Assembly (NCBI GenBank): GCA_958295665.1
Contig: OY282560.1
Coordinates: 85,040,311-85,104,310, forward strand
Source: Tipula vernalis
Lineage: Eukaryota > Arthropoda > Insecta > Diptera > Tipulidae
Length of the DNA stretch: 64,000 bases
Direction of reading: 5' to 3'
Shown here: in pieces, positions 10,804-21,055 of the stretch
Numbering within the stretch: the first letter of the stretch is position 1
How the letters are laid out: each line of letters opens with the position of its first letter
Translations under genes and position numbers: made by a program
Notes under the pieces: generated by a model
Databases searched by the model: none
What the model was told of the DNA's origin: nothing
The model's input: the letters and a program-made list of their open reading frames with translations, nothing else

Positions 10804-12413
10804 ATGTAAGTAACTGCAGCAGGGAAACTTTCGAATTTTGAAATGAAACTTCCCACATCGATAGAGCCGAATTTGTGCTAATTAGTACTCAGAGGAAAAA
10901 ATTATTGCTAGTCAAGAAACCGAGAAAACAGCAAACAAAAATGCAAGATTTCGCCTGAAAGACGATAAATAAAATCTAAAACTAAACCCGAGTTACAGCA
11001 AAAACCGGTAAACATCAGTAAAAAACAGTAATATTTTCAAAAGGTAGATTAACTGAGGAAATTTGTGCTTGGCCTAGAAAAACTAAATTTTAATATTTTC
11101 ATTCATAAAATAAAGAAAATCGAAATTACCCTAAATGATACTATATTGAAAAGAAAAGTATTTAGTTGTTCAATATTTAATTGAACAATATTAAATAAGT
11201 AGATAATAAAAAATATCCAAAAAAATGTTTAGAAATTATTGAAAAATTCCCTTTCTATCACATAATCGATTCAACATATTCATAGACATATAAAAAATAG
11301 GCTGAATTTCTATATTCATAATATTCGGGAATATTCATAACCATCTGAAAAATATGGCTGCTGAATTTGTGCTAATCCAGATTTGGCCCAATTCCATTGA
11401 ACATGAAAAATGGTTGATTGAACTAATTTCTGACACAAAATGTTCTACAAACCAACGAACTTAGCAGTTATAATGATATAATTCGATCGGGAATTATCAT
11501 AACCATTCGAAAAATATGGTGGCTGAATTTGTGCTAATCCAGATTTGGCCCAATTCAATTGAACATGAAAAATGGTTGATTGAACGAATTTCTGACACAA
11601 AATGTTCTACAAACCAACGAACTTAGCAGTTCTAATGATATACTCCGATCGGGAATATTCATAACCATCCGGAAAATATGGTGGCTGAAATTCGTTCAAT
11701 CAACCATTTTTCATGTTCAATGGAATTGGGCCAAATCTGGATTAGCACAAATTCAACCACCATATTTTTCGGATGGTTATGATAATTCCCGATCGAATTA
11801 TATCATTAGAACTGCTAAGTTCGTTGGTTTGTAGAACATTTTGTGTCAGAAATTAGTTCAATCAACCGTTCGTAATGTTCAATTGAATTGGGCCAAATCT
11901 GGATTAGAAATTCAGCCTATTTTTTATATGTCTATGAATATGTTGAATCGATTTTGTGATAGAAAGGGAATTTTTCAATAAATTCTAAATATTTTTTTGG
12001 ATATTTTTTATTATCTACTTATTTAATATTGTTCAATTAAATATTGAACAACTAAATACTTTTATTTTCAATATAGTATCATTTAGGGTAATTTCGATTT
12101 TCTTTATTTTATGAATGAAAATATTAAAATTTAGTTTTTCTAGGCCAAGCACAAATTTCCTTAATTAATCTACCTTTTGAAAATATTACTGTTTTTTACT
12201 GATGTTTACCGGTTTTTGCTGTAACTCGTGTTTAGTTTTAGAATTTATTTATCGTCTTTCAGGCGAAATCTTGCATTTTTGTTTGCTGTTTTCTCGGTTT
12301 CTGGACTAGCAATAATTTTTTCCTCTGAGTACTAATTAGCACAAATTCGGCTCTATCGATGTGGGAAGTTTCATTTCAAAATTCGAAAGTTTCCCTGCTG
12401 CAGTTACCTACAT
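10804..12413. mobile_element. Foldback (long-TIR) element, 1.6 kb, 9-bp target duplication
   Basis: Nearly the whole element is one inverted repeat. The left arm starts ATGTAAGTAACTGCAGCAGG and the right arm ends with its reverse complement with one change. Direct copies of CGTTATGTC at 10795-10803 and 12414-12422 are a 9-bp target duplication. The inversion centre is near 11,690. The left arm contains a 162-bp tandem unit starting at 11327, 11489 and 11651, while the right arm has about one copy. There is no transposase. Foldback structure with a 9-bp duplication fits Drosophila FB-like or Mutator-like non-autonomous elements. Confidence 0.9.
11327..11690 (+). repeat. 162-bp tandem units in the foldback left arm
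   Basis: Three starts of the same unit are spaced exactly 162 bases apart. Each begins GGGAATTATCAT or GGGAATATTCATAACCAT and contains GTGCTAATCCAGATTTGGCC and TTCTACAAACCAACGAACTT. The third is cut at the inversion centre. The open frame at 11580-11834 crosses the centre and is an artefact of the repeat. Confidence 0.85.
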
Positions 12414-12979
12414 CGTTATGTCGAATATGAAAGACATGCGACTTTTCGCTCTAATTTTCGTTCTTCAAATCTCGTAATTAATTAATATTAATTTTTTGTG
12501 TTTGTCGTCATTAATCTGAATTTGCAGTTCTGGTAAAAATGTTGCTTATTTGTAATTCTCCCTACTAGTAGCAATTTTTATTTTGGAACTTGCGCCCAGA
12601 AGAATATAAATTGTTGTTAGAGCATAAGTGGAACTACTCGTTAAGAAGAATTCATTATTAAATAAAATAATTAGCACAACTTTTATTTATGAGTTTTAGT
12701 TTATTTGAAGTTAATATTTCTGAGAATTGTAAGAGAATTTAATCAAGTTTCGATTCGAACTGATGAGCTTATGATTATGAAAAAATCAATCTTCTCACCA
12801 GGCAGCGGCGACTGGACTGATTGTACCACAATTTACATTCTACATATACAGATTAGAATTAAATTATGACAGATACACCGAGAGAAAAAATGATGGTAAA
12901 TTGTACGTAAAATGACATTTTCGGTTTACGAAATTCATCCAACAATGAAAACTATGAATTGTTATCGTCGTCAATGTTA

Positions 12980-13220
12980 AATCACATTTTTCAACATTTG
13001 CCGATGCTGAAGTAACAATATAAAATGTTGATTTGTCATTTTGATCTAAATCAAACTGTTAACATGATTATTGACATATCAACAATGAAAATGTTCATTT
13101 GTATTTTAACAATGCTAAATTAACATATAAAATGTTAATTTATCATCTATTGAAAACAAAATGATTTGACATTATTATTGATATCTTAATATTAAAAATG
13201 TTGAATGGACACTAAAAAAT
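12980..13220. repeat. Sub-terminal repeat cluster of the 6.5-kb transposon
   Basis: Within about 240 bases the motifs AAATGTTGATT, AAATGTTCATT, AAATGTTAATT, AAATGTTGAAT and AAATGTTAAAA recur, plus inverted forms such as TCAACATTT and TTAACAAT. Similar motifs (AATGTTGAAA, AAATGTTAAATTC) occur inside the right end near 19,140-19,290. They are candidate transposase-binding sites. Confidence 0.55.
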
Positions 13221-13403
13221 GTTAAAATTATAATTTTGTCGATCGAAAAATATTTTAAAAATATTGGAAATTTATTTTATAGATAGCGTTAGAAATAAAA
13301 AAACGGTTTTTATACTTTAATTTTTGTGTTTTATTTAAATAATAAGAGTACAAAACATAAATTTTCAAAAATTAACATTGTTTTAATGCACTTAACATAG
13401 AAT

Positions 13404-15563
13404 TCAAAAAAATTTTATTCTTAATAATTTGAGACCAAAAAAATCATATAAATGCATTGGTGGTCCACAAAATCTATTGATATGATAAACTTCAAAATAA
13501 TCTAATTCATTTTTAATACGATATGACTGGTAGTGTTCCAAAAAATTGATTAAATTTAATTTTTTCCCAATTACAAAGCAACTATCATTTTTAATATCCA
13601 ATATAATAGTTTCAATTTTATAAAAATTCATTGGCTGTTGATCTATGGCCAGTATATATCCTTTTTTATAAACTGTTCCCTTATACTCTATAGAGTTAGA
13701 AACATTACAATTAGTTAAATCTAAATTCAAGTTACATTTCTTATTGATTTTGTTATAAAACTCCAATTGAGTTAAGTCTATTTGAACGAATTTATCGCAA
13801 TTCAGGTTTTTTGGAAAGCCTAGCTCTTTATCTAACAGAAATTTAGAAAATTTTAACGATGATTTCATGCTTATCGAATATGCGATATTTATTCGAGAAG
13901 ATATGTTTCTTGAATAAATTTTTGCCTCGCGGTGCTTTGATTCAAAGCGATATGTCCATAAATTTCTGACAGGGCCACTTTGTCTTATAATTCTAGGATA
14001 ATGAAGAAGAAAATGAAACTTTGGTTTTAAATGTTGGTTAAACAAAAGTTGATATTGCCTATTGTGCTGCTCTATGAGGTTTTGTAGATTTATTAATAAA
14101 TTTTCATCAAATTTTGATTTCATTAAAATATCTACTATTTTTAATAACATGATAAAAAATTTCCATACTTTATCACTATTTGGAATTAAGTCCCCAATAA
14201 TTAATGGTAAAAAATTTATTAAATTCTGCATTTCACTGGCCGAAAGCTTTAAATTGGAGTTTTGATTAGTTAAGTTTTTCATATTGATTGGAGGTGACAA
14301 GTTACCTAATTCCATTTCGCCATAGTCAAACATTTGCTTCCGATAATTAAAAATATCAATAGTAAAATATTTTTTTTCTACTATAAAATGCAGTAAAATT
14401 TCACGAATATCGTATTTACATACACCTTCAAACAAATCATGAACAAGATCTGCTGAATAGTTAGTTGTTACGTGAAATGTTTCTAAATCATTCAATACAC
14501 AACCTCTAAGAATTCCCGTAAGAGTAAAATCATTTATATTCAGATCATTTTCATAATTTTCTTTTGTCCTAAGGTTTTCTTCTCTTTCTCTATTATCGCA
14601 GCTCATATAGCTTTTTTCCGTTTTGCAAAATCGGCAATAAAATTTACTATTAAAACTAGTAGTAAACCCCAAAATATCATTTAATCCTAAATTGTCACCA
14701 ATCAATCGACATACAACTGGATAAATAGTTGTAATTTTGTTATCAACTTCTATATTAATGCCTTTATTTTCGATGCTTTTAAAAACTTCCGATAGTTTTC
14801 GAAAGTAAAAATCATTACCGTATAACTTTTTTTCTTTGGCCTTAAAATAGGCAGCAATGAAAATGAAATCTAAATTTGATAACAAATGCTGAGGGATTGT
14901 AGGAAAGATATAATAAACACCACACACTGCATCTACACCACAATGACTACCTAAGGGGTTATTAACCTCAAAATCATCTACAAAAAGAAATACAGGAATG
15001 AAAGTTTTATTTGGAGTATCGCTAATTAATTTTTTGAAAGTTACACCATTAACGAAATGGGCTATGGCTGTGCTTTTTAATAATTCTATAGTATTTTTAA
15101 TAGTTACATCAAGTACATTAGGTAATTCAAAAAACTTTTTAATTTGGAATTCGATAGCCATTATGCAAGCATTAACATTAGCTTCAGCCAAAGTAGCTGT
15201 ATGTCGTACTATAACTTCTGTTATTTCATTATTTACATTAAAAACTATTGGCTTGCTAAATAATTCTTTTTCTTTTAAATGTTCTATTAATTTATATTCC
15301 GTATTAATATCTTTAAATGGTTGAGCACTATAATTCAGAAGGTTTTCGACATAATTAAATTGTGGGATAGATGTATATGGTAAAATTAGTTCTTTAATGC
15401 TATTTGTAATACAAAGTGTGATATTCGATATACTATTTTGTACGTCTATTACATCTTTTCTACTGAAATTATTTTTATTATGTAGATCTATTAAAAATTT
15501 GCAACATCTATTGCTTATATTATTTTTTATTATATGAAAACACATATATAAATGAATTTTCAT
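13404..15563 (-). CDS. Transposase of the 6.5-kb element, RNase-H-like core
   Basis: This 719-codon open frame has no internal stop. Motifs by residue: DDFEVNNPLGS at 196-206, IGDNLGLND near 288-296, a Cys-x2-Cys at 310-313 (YCRFCKT), a further Cys-containing stretch, HDLFEG at 375-380, KPKFHFLLHYPRII at 513-526 and RFESKH at 539-544. I know this pattern from transposase-like proteins scattered through animal genomes. The acidic residues in DDFEV, GDN and the later Glu are the likely catalytic set; which ones act is inference. The frame opens at an ATG at 15563, but the first roughly 20 residues are low-complexity. The true start is probably an upstream exon carrying the zinc fingers (16083). 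Confidence 0.8.
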   Translation of the reverse strand: MKIHLYMCFHIIKNNISNRCCKFLIDLHNKNNFSRKDVIDVQNSISNITLCITNSIKELILPYTSIPQFNYVENLLNYSAQPFKDINTEYKLIEHLKEKELFSKPIVFNVNNEITEVIVRHTATLAEANVNACIMAIEFQIKKFFELPNVLDVTIKNTIELLKSTAIAHFVNGVTFKKLISDTPNKTFIPVFLFVDDFEVNNPLGSHCGVDAVCGVYYIFPTIPQHLLSNLDFIFIAAYFKAKEKKLYGNDFYFRKLSEVFKSIENKGINIEVDNKITTIYPVVCRLIGDNLGLNDILGFTTSFNSKFYCRFCKTEKSYMSCDNREREENLRTKENYENDLNINDFTLTGILRGCVLNDLETFHVTTNYSADLVHDLFEGVCKYDIREILLHFIVEKKYFTIDIFNYRKQMFDYGEMELGNLSPPINMKNLTNQNSNLKLSASEMQNLINFLPLIIGDLIPNSDKVWKFFIMLLKIVDILMKSKFDENLLINLQNLIEQHNRQYQLLFNQHLKPKFHFLLHYPRIIRQSGPVRNLWTYRFESKHREAKIYSRNISSRINIAYSISMKSSLKFSKFLLDKELGFPKNLNCDKFVQIDLTQLEFYNKINKKCNLNLDLTNCNVSNSIEYKGTVYKKGYILAIDQQPMNFYKIETIILDIKNDSCFVIGKKLNLINFLEHYQSYRIKNELDYFEVYHINRFCGPPMHLYDFFGLKLLRIKFF

Positions 15564-15627
15564 AAAATTAATTAATTAAAAATAATTAACTTTCTTTTTG
15601 TAATATATTATTAATTTTTAAATTCAA

Positions 15628-15657
15628 GACCGGTTTCGGACATTCGTCCTTCTTCAG
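15628..15657 (-). ncRNA. Hammerhead-like ribozyme motif (minus strand)
   Basis: Read on the minus strand the order is CTGAAGA, an extra A, a GGAC/GTCC stem with a GAAT loop, GAAAC, then CGGTC. CUGANGA, helix II and GAAA followed by a short helix III and a GUC cleavage triplet is the hammerhead core order. The extra A before helix II and the weak flanking helix I argue for a decayed or non-functional copy. Similar motifs end Penelope-like elements. It sits between the zinc-finger exon and the transposase frame. Confidence 0.4.
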
Positions 15658-15669
15658 TTCTTGTTCTAT

Positions 15670-16083
15670 TAATCTAAAAAAAAAAATTTATTAAAAATGG
15701 AATTTTTCCGTCTTTATAATAATTATTTTTTAAATTATCAATGTTAATATTAGAGGATACATTAACTGGCAAAGGCAATAATTCACTTGAACCAGTTTCT
15801 TCTATCCAATTATTTTGCTGTGATTCTTCTGAATCTAATAGTGGTATAACTCGTAAGTTTAATTCATTTTGAAAAGAGTTATTATAAATTTCACTACTAT
15901 TTACATTGATTTAATGATTTTTTACATGTTTTCTAAAACTACTACTATTTGTAAAACTTTGAATGCATTTTTGGTAAGTACATTTATATATACTATTAGA
16001 ATTATAATTATGGATTATTCTATAGTGGGCAACTAGGTCTGACAACGTTTCAAAATTTTTTTTACATTCATGACATGATATCA
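15670..16083 (-). pseudogene. N-terminal C2H2 zinc-finger exon of the transposase gene
   Basis: From ATG at 16083 the minus strand reads two C2H2 fingers. The first is CHECKKNFETLSDLVAH followed by a His; the second is CTYQKC then an SFTNSSSFRKH segment ending in His. A TAA follows directly (near 15911-15913). The same frame then stays open for about 75 codons of Ser/Asn/Glu-rich sequence to a stop near 15678. Either the TAA is a nonsense mutation, or a GTAAAA donor just before it is used. DNA-binding fingers ahead of the catalytic core would recognise the transposon ends. How this exon joins the 13404-15563 frame is unresolved. Confidence 0.6.
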
Positions 16084-16089
16084 TTTTGA

Positions 16090-18723
16090 TTATTTTTTTA
16101 TTATTAAATTAAGTTCTGCTAAAGCAGAGCTCTTTTTGTCATTTTCTGTTTTAATTTCATATATGTAATTTTGAATCCATTGCCAAACCAGTTCCGACTC
16201 CTTGGGATATGTCAAATTGAATACTTGAAAGCACTTAAAGCATATATCAAGTGCTGTCAAAAATGAATTGAATTTTAATGTAAATTTATCCAAAATAATA
16301 TAAAATTCTTTAATATTCGTAGGGGACGGTCCCACTACTAAAATAAATGGTTGGATTGTTGATTTATGATGACGCTTCGTTTTGTTTTTCAAATTTAAAT
16401 CGTTCTAGATCATTAACAGCATAGAGATGTGTAACCATACTATTCACAGCGTCCTTGATACTGGTTTTTTTATGATGATGACGTAAAGTTGGCCGTAAAA
16501 TACAGTTTAGTGCAGCAATCTGAATATAATTCGCTGTGTCTATAAAAATGTTATATCGTTGATTAATATATTGTAATACAGTTTAAATTAAAAAAACTTG
16601 TTTTATACCTTTATCAAATTTGTTTAGTATAATATTATTATACAACAATTTATAATGCTTGTCCTTTATTTTTTCCAAAAATATTGGCCGCAGTTCTGTT
16701 ATTAAATTATCCCATTTTTGAAACAGCGACAGTTGGGATTTCCGATATTCAACGCCAAAATCATAATCTATCTAAAAGCAGAGAGGATTAAGTTTATGAA
16801 AAGTATTTTATTATGTACTGTGCTATTGGTAATTTTAATTTTTATGTATTTTCTTAATGTAGAATTATTTTAATTTTGCCAAGTTATCATAAGATTGATT
16901 TCGATAACGATTGATCATTTTCAGTTATCGAAACTAAAATCAAAGAACAGTTAAAAATAAAACTTAAATAATTTTGCTAAGAAAATATCAAAGTAAAATT
17001 AAAATTTGGTTATTTAATTATTAAATATTGAAATTGTGGAAAAAGTCACACGAAATTAAAGATTTTCCTAAATCAATTATTTTGGATATAAACTATTTTA
17101 TTTAAACCCTACTTACAAATGTATCACCAACAGCACTTTTAAAATATGGCCAGTCTAGCAAAATTTTATTCAAAGAATTATTATTGTTCATAATCTCTTT
17201 TCTCCGCAGACTATATGATCTAGCCCAAATGTCATGAGCGGAATTGTCTTTTTCGGATACAAGTTGAACTTTATTTTTTAAAATTTCTATTTCAGTATCT
17301 GTTTCATCTTCATTGGATGCCAATTCTTGCCAATCTTGTTTACTTTCATCATTTGTATAATTAATATCGTTTTGTTCGAACGGACTATCACTTGTCCTTT
17401 GTTTTTTTGATATTATTTCGGCGTTAAAGCCCTTTGATTTTCTGTTCAATCTAATAAATTTATTAAATAGTCGCCCTGTAGGATTTCTGTTTTTATTTCT
17501 TGGTATGTAATAAATATCTAAATTTTCTTTTGGAAAGATATTTATTATGCCCTCGGCCAATTTATTCATAGTTTTTGGATCTGGTACTATATAAGTTTTA
17601 AGAACTGGATCAAAAAAATGCTCCACTATACAAGAAATGATATCATCTCGTTTTTTCTCATCGAGCATCCCATGAATGTCATAATATTGGATAACGTTAC
17701 GACCCATGTCACTTGATTGAAGTATTTCTCGAACGGACTGAAACAAAAATTAAAATTTTAGTGTCAATTAAAATAATATTTATAATCATTGTCAAATTCT
17801 GAATATTATAAGAATACTTACTATTATTGAAGTAATTTTTGATGAAATTTGACTGGGAGAATTCGTCTTTAGAGGTTCAGGTTTAAAAAACTCACGACAT
17901 TTTTCTAACCATTCACATACACCACTATCGTTTACGGTACTGTACTGTGAAATTCCCTGCAAAATTTTAATTTGATTTATTCAAACACTTTAAATTTATC
18001 ACAAACATTTTAATATTACCTGGGACTTTTTCCAGAAAAATAAATGTTCACGGAGTCTTGCTCTTAATCCAATATTTTCACGACCTGGGAACATTTCTCC
18101 AATATCGTTTTGATTTAAATACTGAATATCAGCATATTTTACTCCGCATTCTATACAAATATAATAGATTTAACTTAAATAAATATATATTTTCAATTGA
18201 AACGTACAACGTACGTATTGAAACGTACAATTGAAACTTTCGGAATACGGTATAAACAACTTGGTTTGAACGTTTTGCTTTATAATCTTAAAAAGCCACC
18301 GCACTTGAAGTAATACTTAAATTAACAAAATTTATAGATATACGCACCATAAAAAGAAATAAAATGAGACTCCAATTTCCATGATGTTAATAATTCTAGG
18401 AGACCATCATCTTCATAAACGGTAACGACACGTGAATCTGGTGCATCACTTGAATTCACACTAGAAAAACTATCCGATACATTTCCATTAGGAATTGCAC
18501 TAGTAATTGTTGAACTTGGAATCAATGTTTCTTTCGAATGATTTATAACAATAGCATTATCACCCTGATTATCACCACTATTTATATTACTTTGAGGGGA
18601 ATTGGAATCCCCATTATCAACATCTTGCCGATAGCTATCATCTGCATTATTAATTTCTGCTAACCTTATAGATTTTGATAACAAGTGATCATCGCATAAT
18701 AAAATTGCGTGGTTACGCGACAT
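16090..18723 (-). pseudogene. SAM-domain accessory gene of the 6.5-kb element, six exons, one frameshift
   Basis: Exons, minus strand, in order: 18723-18348, 18150-18020, 17956-17822, 17737-17117, 16771-16609 and 16539-16090. Every junction has GT donors and AG acceptors and the phases agree. Exons 1-2 form a SAM (sterile alpha motif) domain: LLELLTSWKLESHFISFYG, then QYLNQNDIGEM and GLRARLREHLFFW. Exon 4 is a helical, charged region. Exon 6 contains QPFILVVGP and LALDICFKCFQVFNL-like sequence known from SAMD3-like transposon proteins. Total exon length is 1,876 bases, one over a multiple of three, matching a single-base shift near 16370-16390. Its role is unknown; it may help the transposase or be a regulator. 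Confidence 0.72.
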
Positions 18724-19362
18724 TTTACATTTTTATATCCAAAAACTATAATCAATCGCGTAAAACATCCACATTAAAAACATTCAAAAGTTACTTTTGA
18801 ATTAATATGTAAAATAATTAACTATACAATATTTATATATATGTAAATAGGTCTATAATCTACTATTTAGATGAAACTGACCAATTTTCACTACACTTTT
18901 ATCACAAAAAATAATTCACTTCTTGTCTAGATGGTAATAACTTCTGAATTGTGCAATGATCGACTAAATTTAATAAAAATGTGTTTCTAAAACGGTAAAT
19001 TATTGGAAAAATATAATAAAATGAAACAAAATAACAATATTTGTATACAAAATGTAAGGATTTGTTTACAACATGTATCTGAAAATCAGCTTCGGGGGCT
19101 ATTCGTAGTTTGCACAAAAGTAGCATTGTAAATCAACATTGCAATGTTGAAAATCTTTCAACAGTATCAAACATAAAGTGTATGGGTTTTAAATTTCGTG
19201 GTAAAATTACCATTTTACGGTGCTAATTTGTACATATTAATGACTATACAGCACTTTTTCTAACAAACTGTTTAAAAAAATGTTAAATTCAAATCAACTA
19301 TCTAAAGATTACAAATTATGTACGGATTGTTGTTTCAAGTTCAACAATTTTTTCTTTCGGTG

Positions 19363-19558
19363 TAGAATTAGCAATTACACACATTAATTAATTAATTCAA
19401 ATTAGAGTAAAAAAAAATTGTTATAGTTGTTAAAATTTGCTTACACAGGAATAGAGTTGTGTGAATGTGGCGAAGAAAAATTTGTAAGAGAATTTGGCTA
19501 TATTAGTATAATTCGCTAATACAACTTGCACAGTACATTCTGTTAAATAGATAGTAAA
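19363..19558. other. Short flank of the transposon
   Basis: This is AT-rich flanking DNA with no feature that I can support. Confidence 0.4.
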
Positions 19559-19800
19559 TTGTGGTACTGTTGTTAAAGTCGATTTCCGGAACGGCCTTCA
19601 AAATCTTCTTCGATTCGGCCTGGAACTCTTAAGTCGAGTCAAAATGATTTTTCTGGACAGGTTTTTTGAGTATCGGGAATAGCCAGAAGTCAGACGGAGC
19701 TAAATCAGACGATTAGGGCGGTTGCGGAACGATAAGGGTTGAAATTTTAGCAAAAAAATAGTCACTTACATCCAATGCAGTGTGAGACGGCGCTTGGTAG
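19558..19800 (-). pseudogene. Mariner transposase C-terminal relic
   Basis: On the minus strand the frames read SHTALDVSDYFFAK, then SDLAPSDFWLFP (the SPDLAPSDFxLF box with the last catalytic Asp), and a C-terminus with VPEIDFNN. This is the C-terminal third of a mariner (DD34D) transposase with frameshifts and stops. No inverted repeats were identified. Confidence 0.65.
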
Positions 19801-21050
19801 GTGAGCCCAGCTAAACACTAACTATTCACAGTAAAATAAAATAACAAATGAAATATCAAAATGGTGTTCTGTTTTTGTGTAAACCACATTTTGACGTTTC
19901 ACATTTCTAATGTCGAATTCCTTCAGGCTTAAAAACTAATCCGGAGCAAAATAAACTGTACTAGTGCATTGTCTACTATGATGAGCTCCGTTTTTTTTCT
20001 CAAGTTTCCCAAAACTTACCCTCAGATTGCTTTTTTCGTTTCAATTTATACAAATTGTATGTTGCCATCAGTAGTTGGCCGGTATATTTTAGAAGGCATT
20101 GCATAGGGTAAGCAAATTATTTACAAAGACGAATAAGTGATTTCCATTAATTCAATGATACTTTTGAACCATTTTTCGGGGCTTCTTAATAAAGCAACAA
20201 CCAAATTCTTAATAAGTAGATCTAAACCCTGTTTATCTAATAAAGTTCATCGATAAGCTGATTGCATGCATGTCGTATTAAATTTACTCTAATCTCAGTA
20301 TGGCTCGTTGTTAATTAGCAAATTTAAATTAGTTTTATAAAAGGAAGGTGGTAAGCCCTACGTAAAATTAGGAAAGGGTTAGGAAAACTATAAAGGTATT
20401 CTGTCAATCTAGAAAAATAATTGTGTCTTTAACGACCAAATCGAGAGATCACAGCAAAATTGTTTCAAAAATGAGACAACACAATTAATAGAAAAGGAGT
20501 GTATATTACAACCCATTACTGATAGTCTAAGAAAAACTGAAAGCGTTGTGGGAACTAGTGATTGTTCTGATTCTTGCAATAAGTTGAAACAGGTACTCAT
20601 AATTGTCACTGGATACTAGTGACTATGCAATTGTACTGTACTTTCACAAAACGTTCAGTCCGATGATAAGGAACACGATCTGCTAATCGCTTAAGCGAGC
20701 AGAGTTCCAAATAAAATTCGATTGTTAAATTTAATTAATTTTTACATACATAGGTTAATCCTTCTATTTCGTGTTATCTCATTCGTTCGGGTTAATTTAC
20801 CATATTCAAAGTATAACTTACAACGCTAGAAAATAGAGGCGCAATGAATGTTGATAACCTTTTTGTTTGTTTAATGGGATTGGAAATTGAATTATTAAAG
20901 TAATCCATTTTATTTGTTTGCTGGGTATTTTCTCGGTATTGAGGGTGATTTGGAAGAGAGAGAGAGAGAGAGAGGCAGTAGTGTTTAAGGAGTGAGACGA
21001 CAAGGAGAAAGGAAAGTTAACGGAAAGAAAGAACGACAAAAAATCGCATT
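19800..21050. other. Non-coding interval with GA microsatellite
   Basis: I find no gene. It contains a GA-dinucleotide run at about 20954-20973 and a small palindrome (CGCTTAAGCG near 20690). The sequence just before 21056 is purine-rich and may be the 5' part of the LTR of the following BEL relic. Confidence 0.5.
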
Positions 21051-21055
21051 GGAGT

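Larger units (their letters stand above)
12876..19362 (-). mobile_element. 6.5-kb autonomous-type DNA transposon with SAM-domain and transposase genes (CACTA/CMC-like)
   Basis: Terminal inverted repeats read CACCGAGAGAAAAAAT on the left and CACCGAAAGAAAAAAT inverted on the right, flanked by TA on both sides (12874-12875 and 19363-19364). The sub-terminal 350 bases at the left, and less densely the right, hold many copies of AAATGTT(A/G)A or its complement. Such sub-terminal repeats are typical of CACTA-type elements. Both internal genes read leftward: a spliced SAM-domain gene (18723 to 16090) and then a zinc-finger/transposase gene (16083 to 13404). The CACTA/CMC label is inference from the ends and the transposase style. 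It carries few lesions and is probably young. Confidence 0.8.

Noticed and set aside
11580..11834. 84-codon plus-strand open frame
   Set aside because: It spans the centre of the foldback palindrome and translates repeat arms; no family resemblance.
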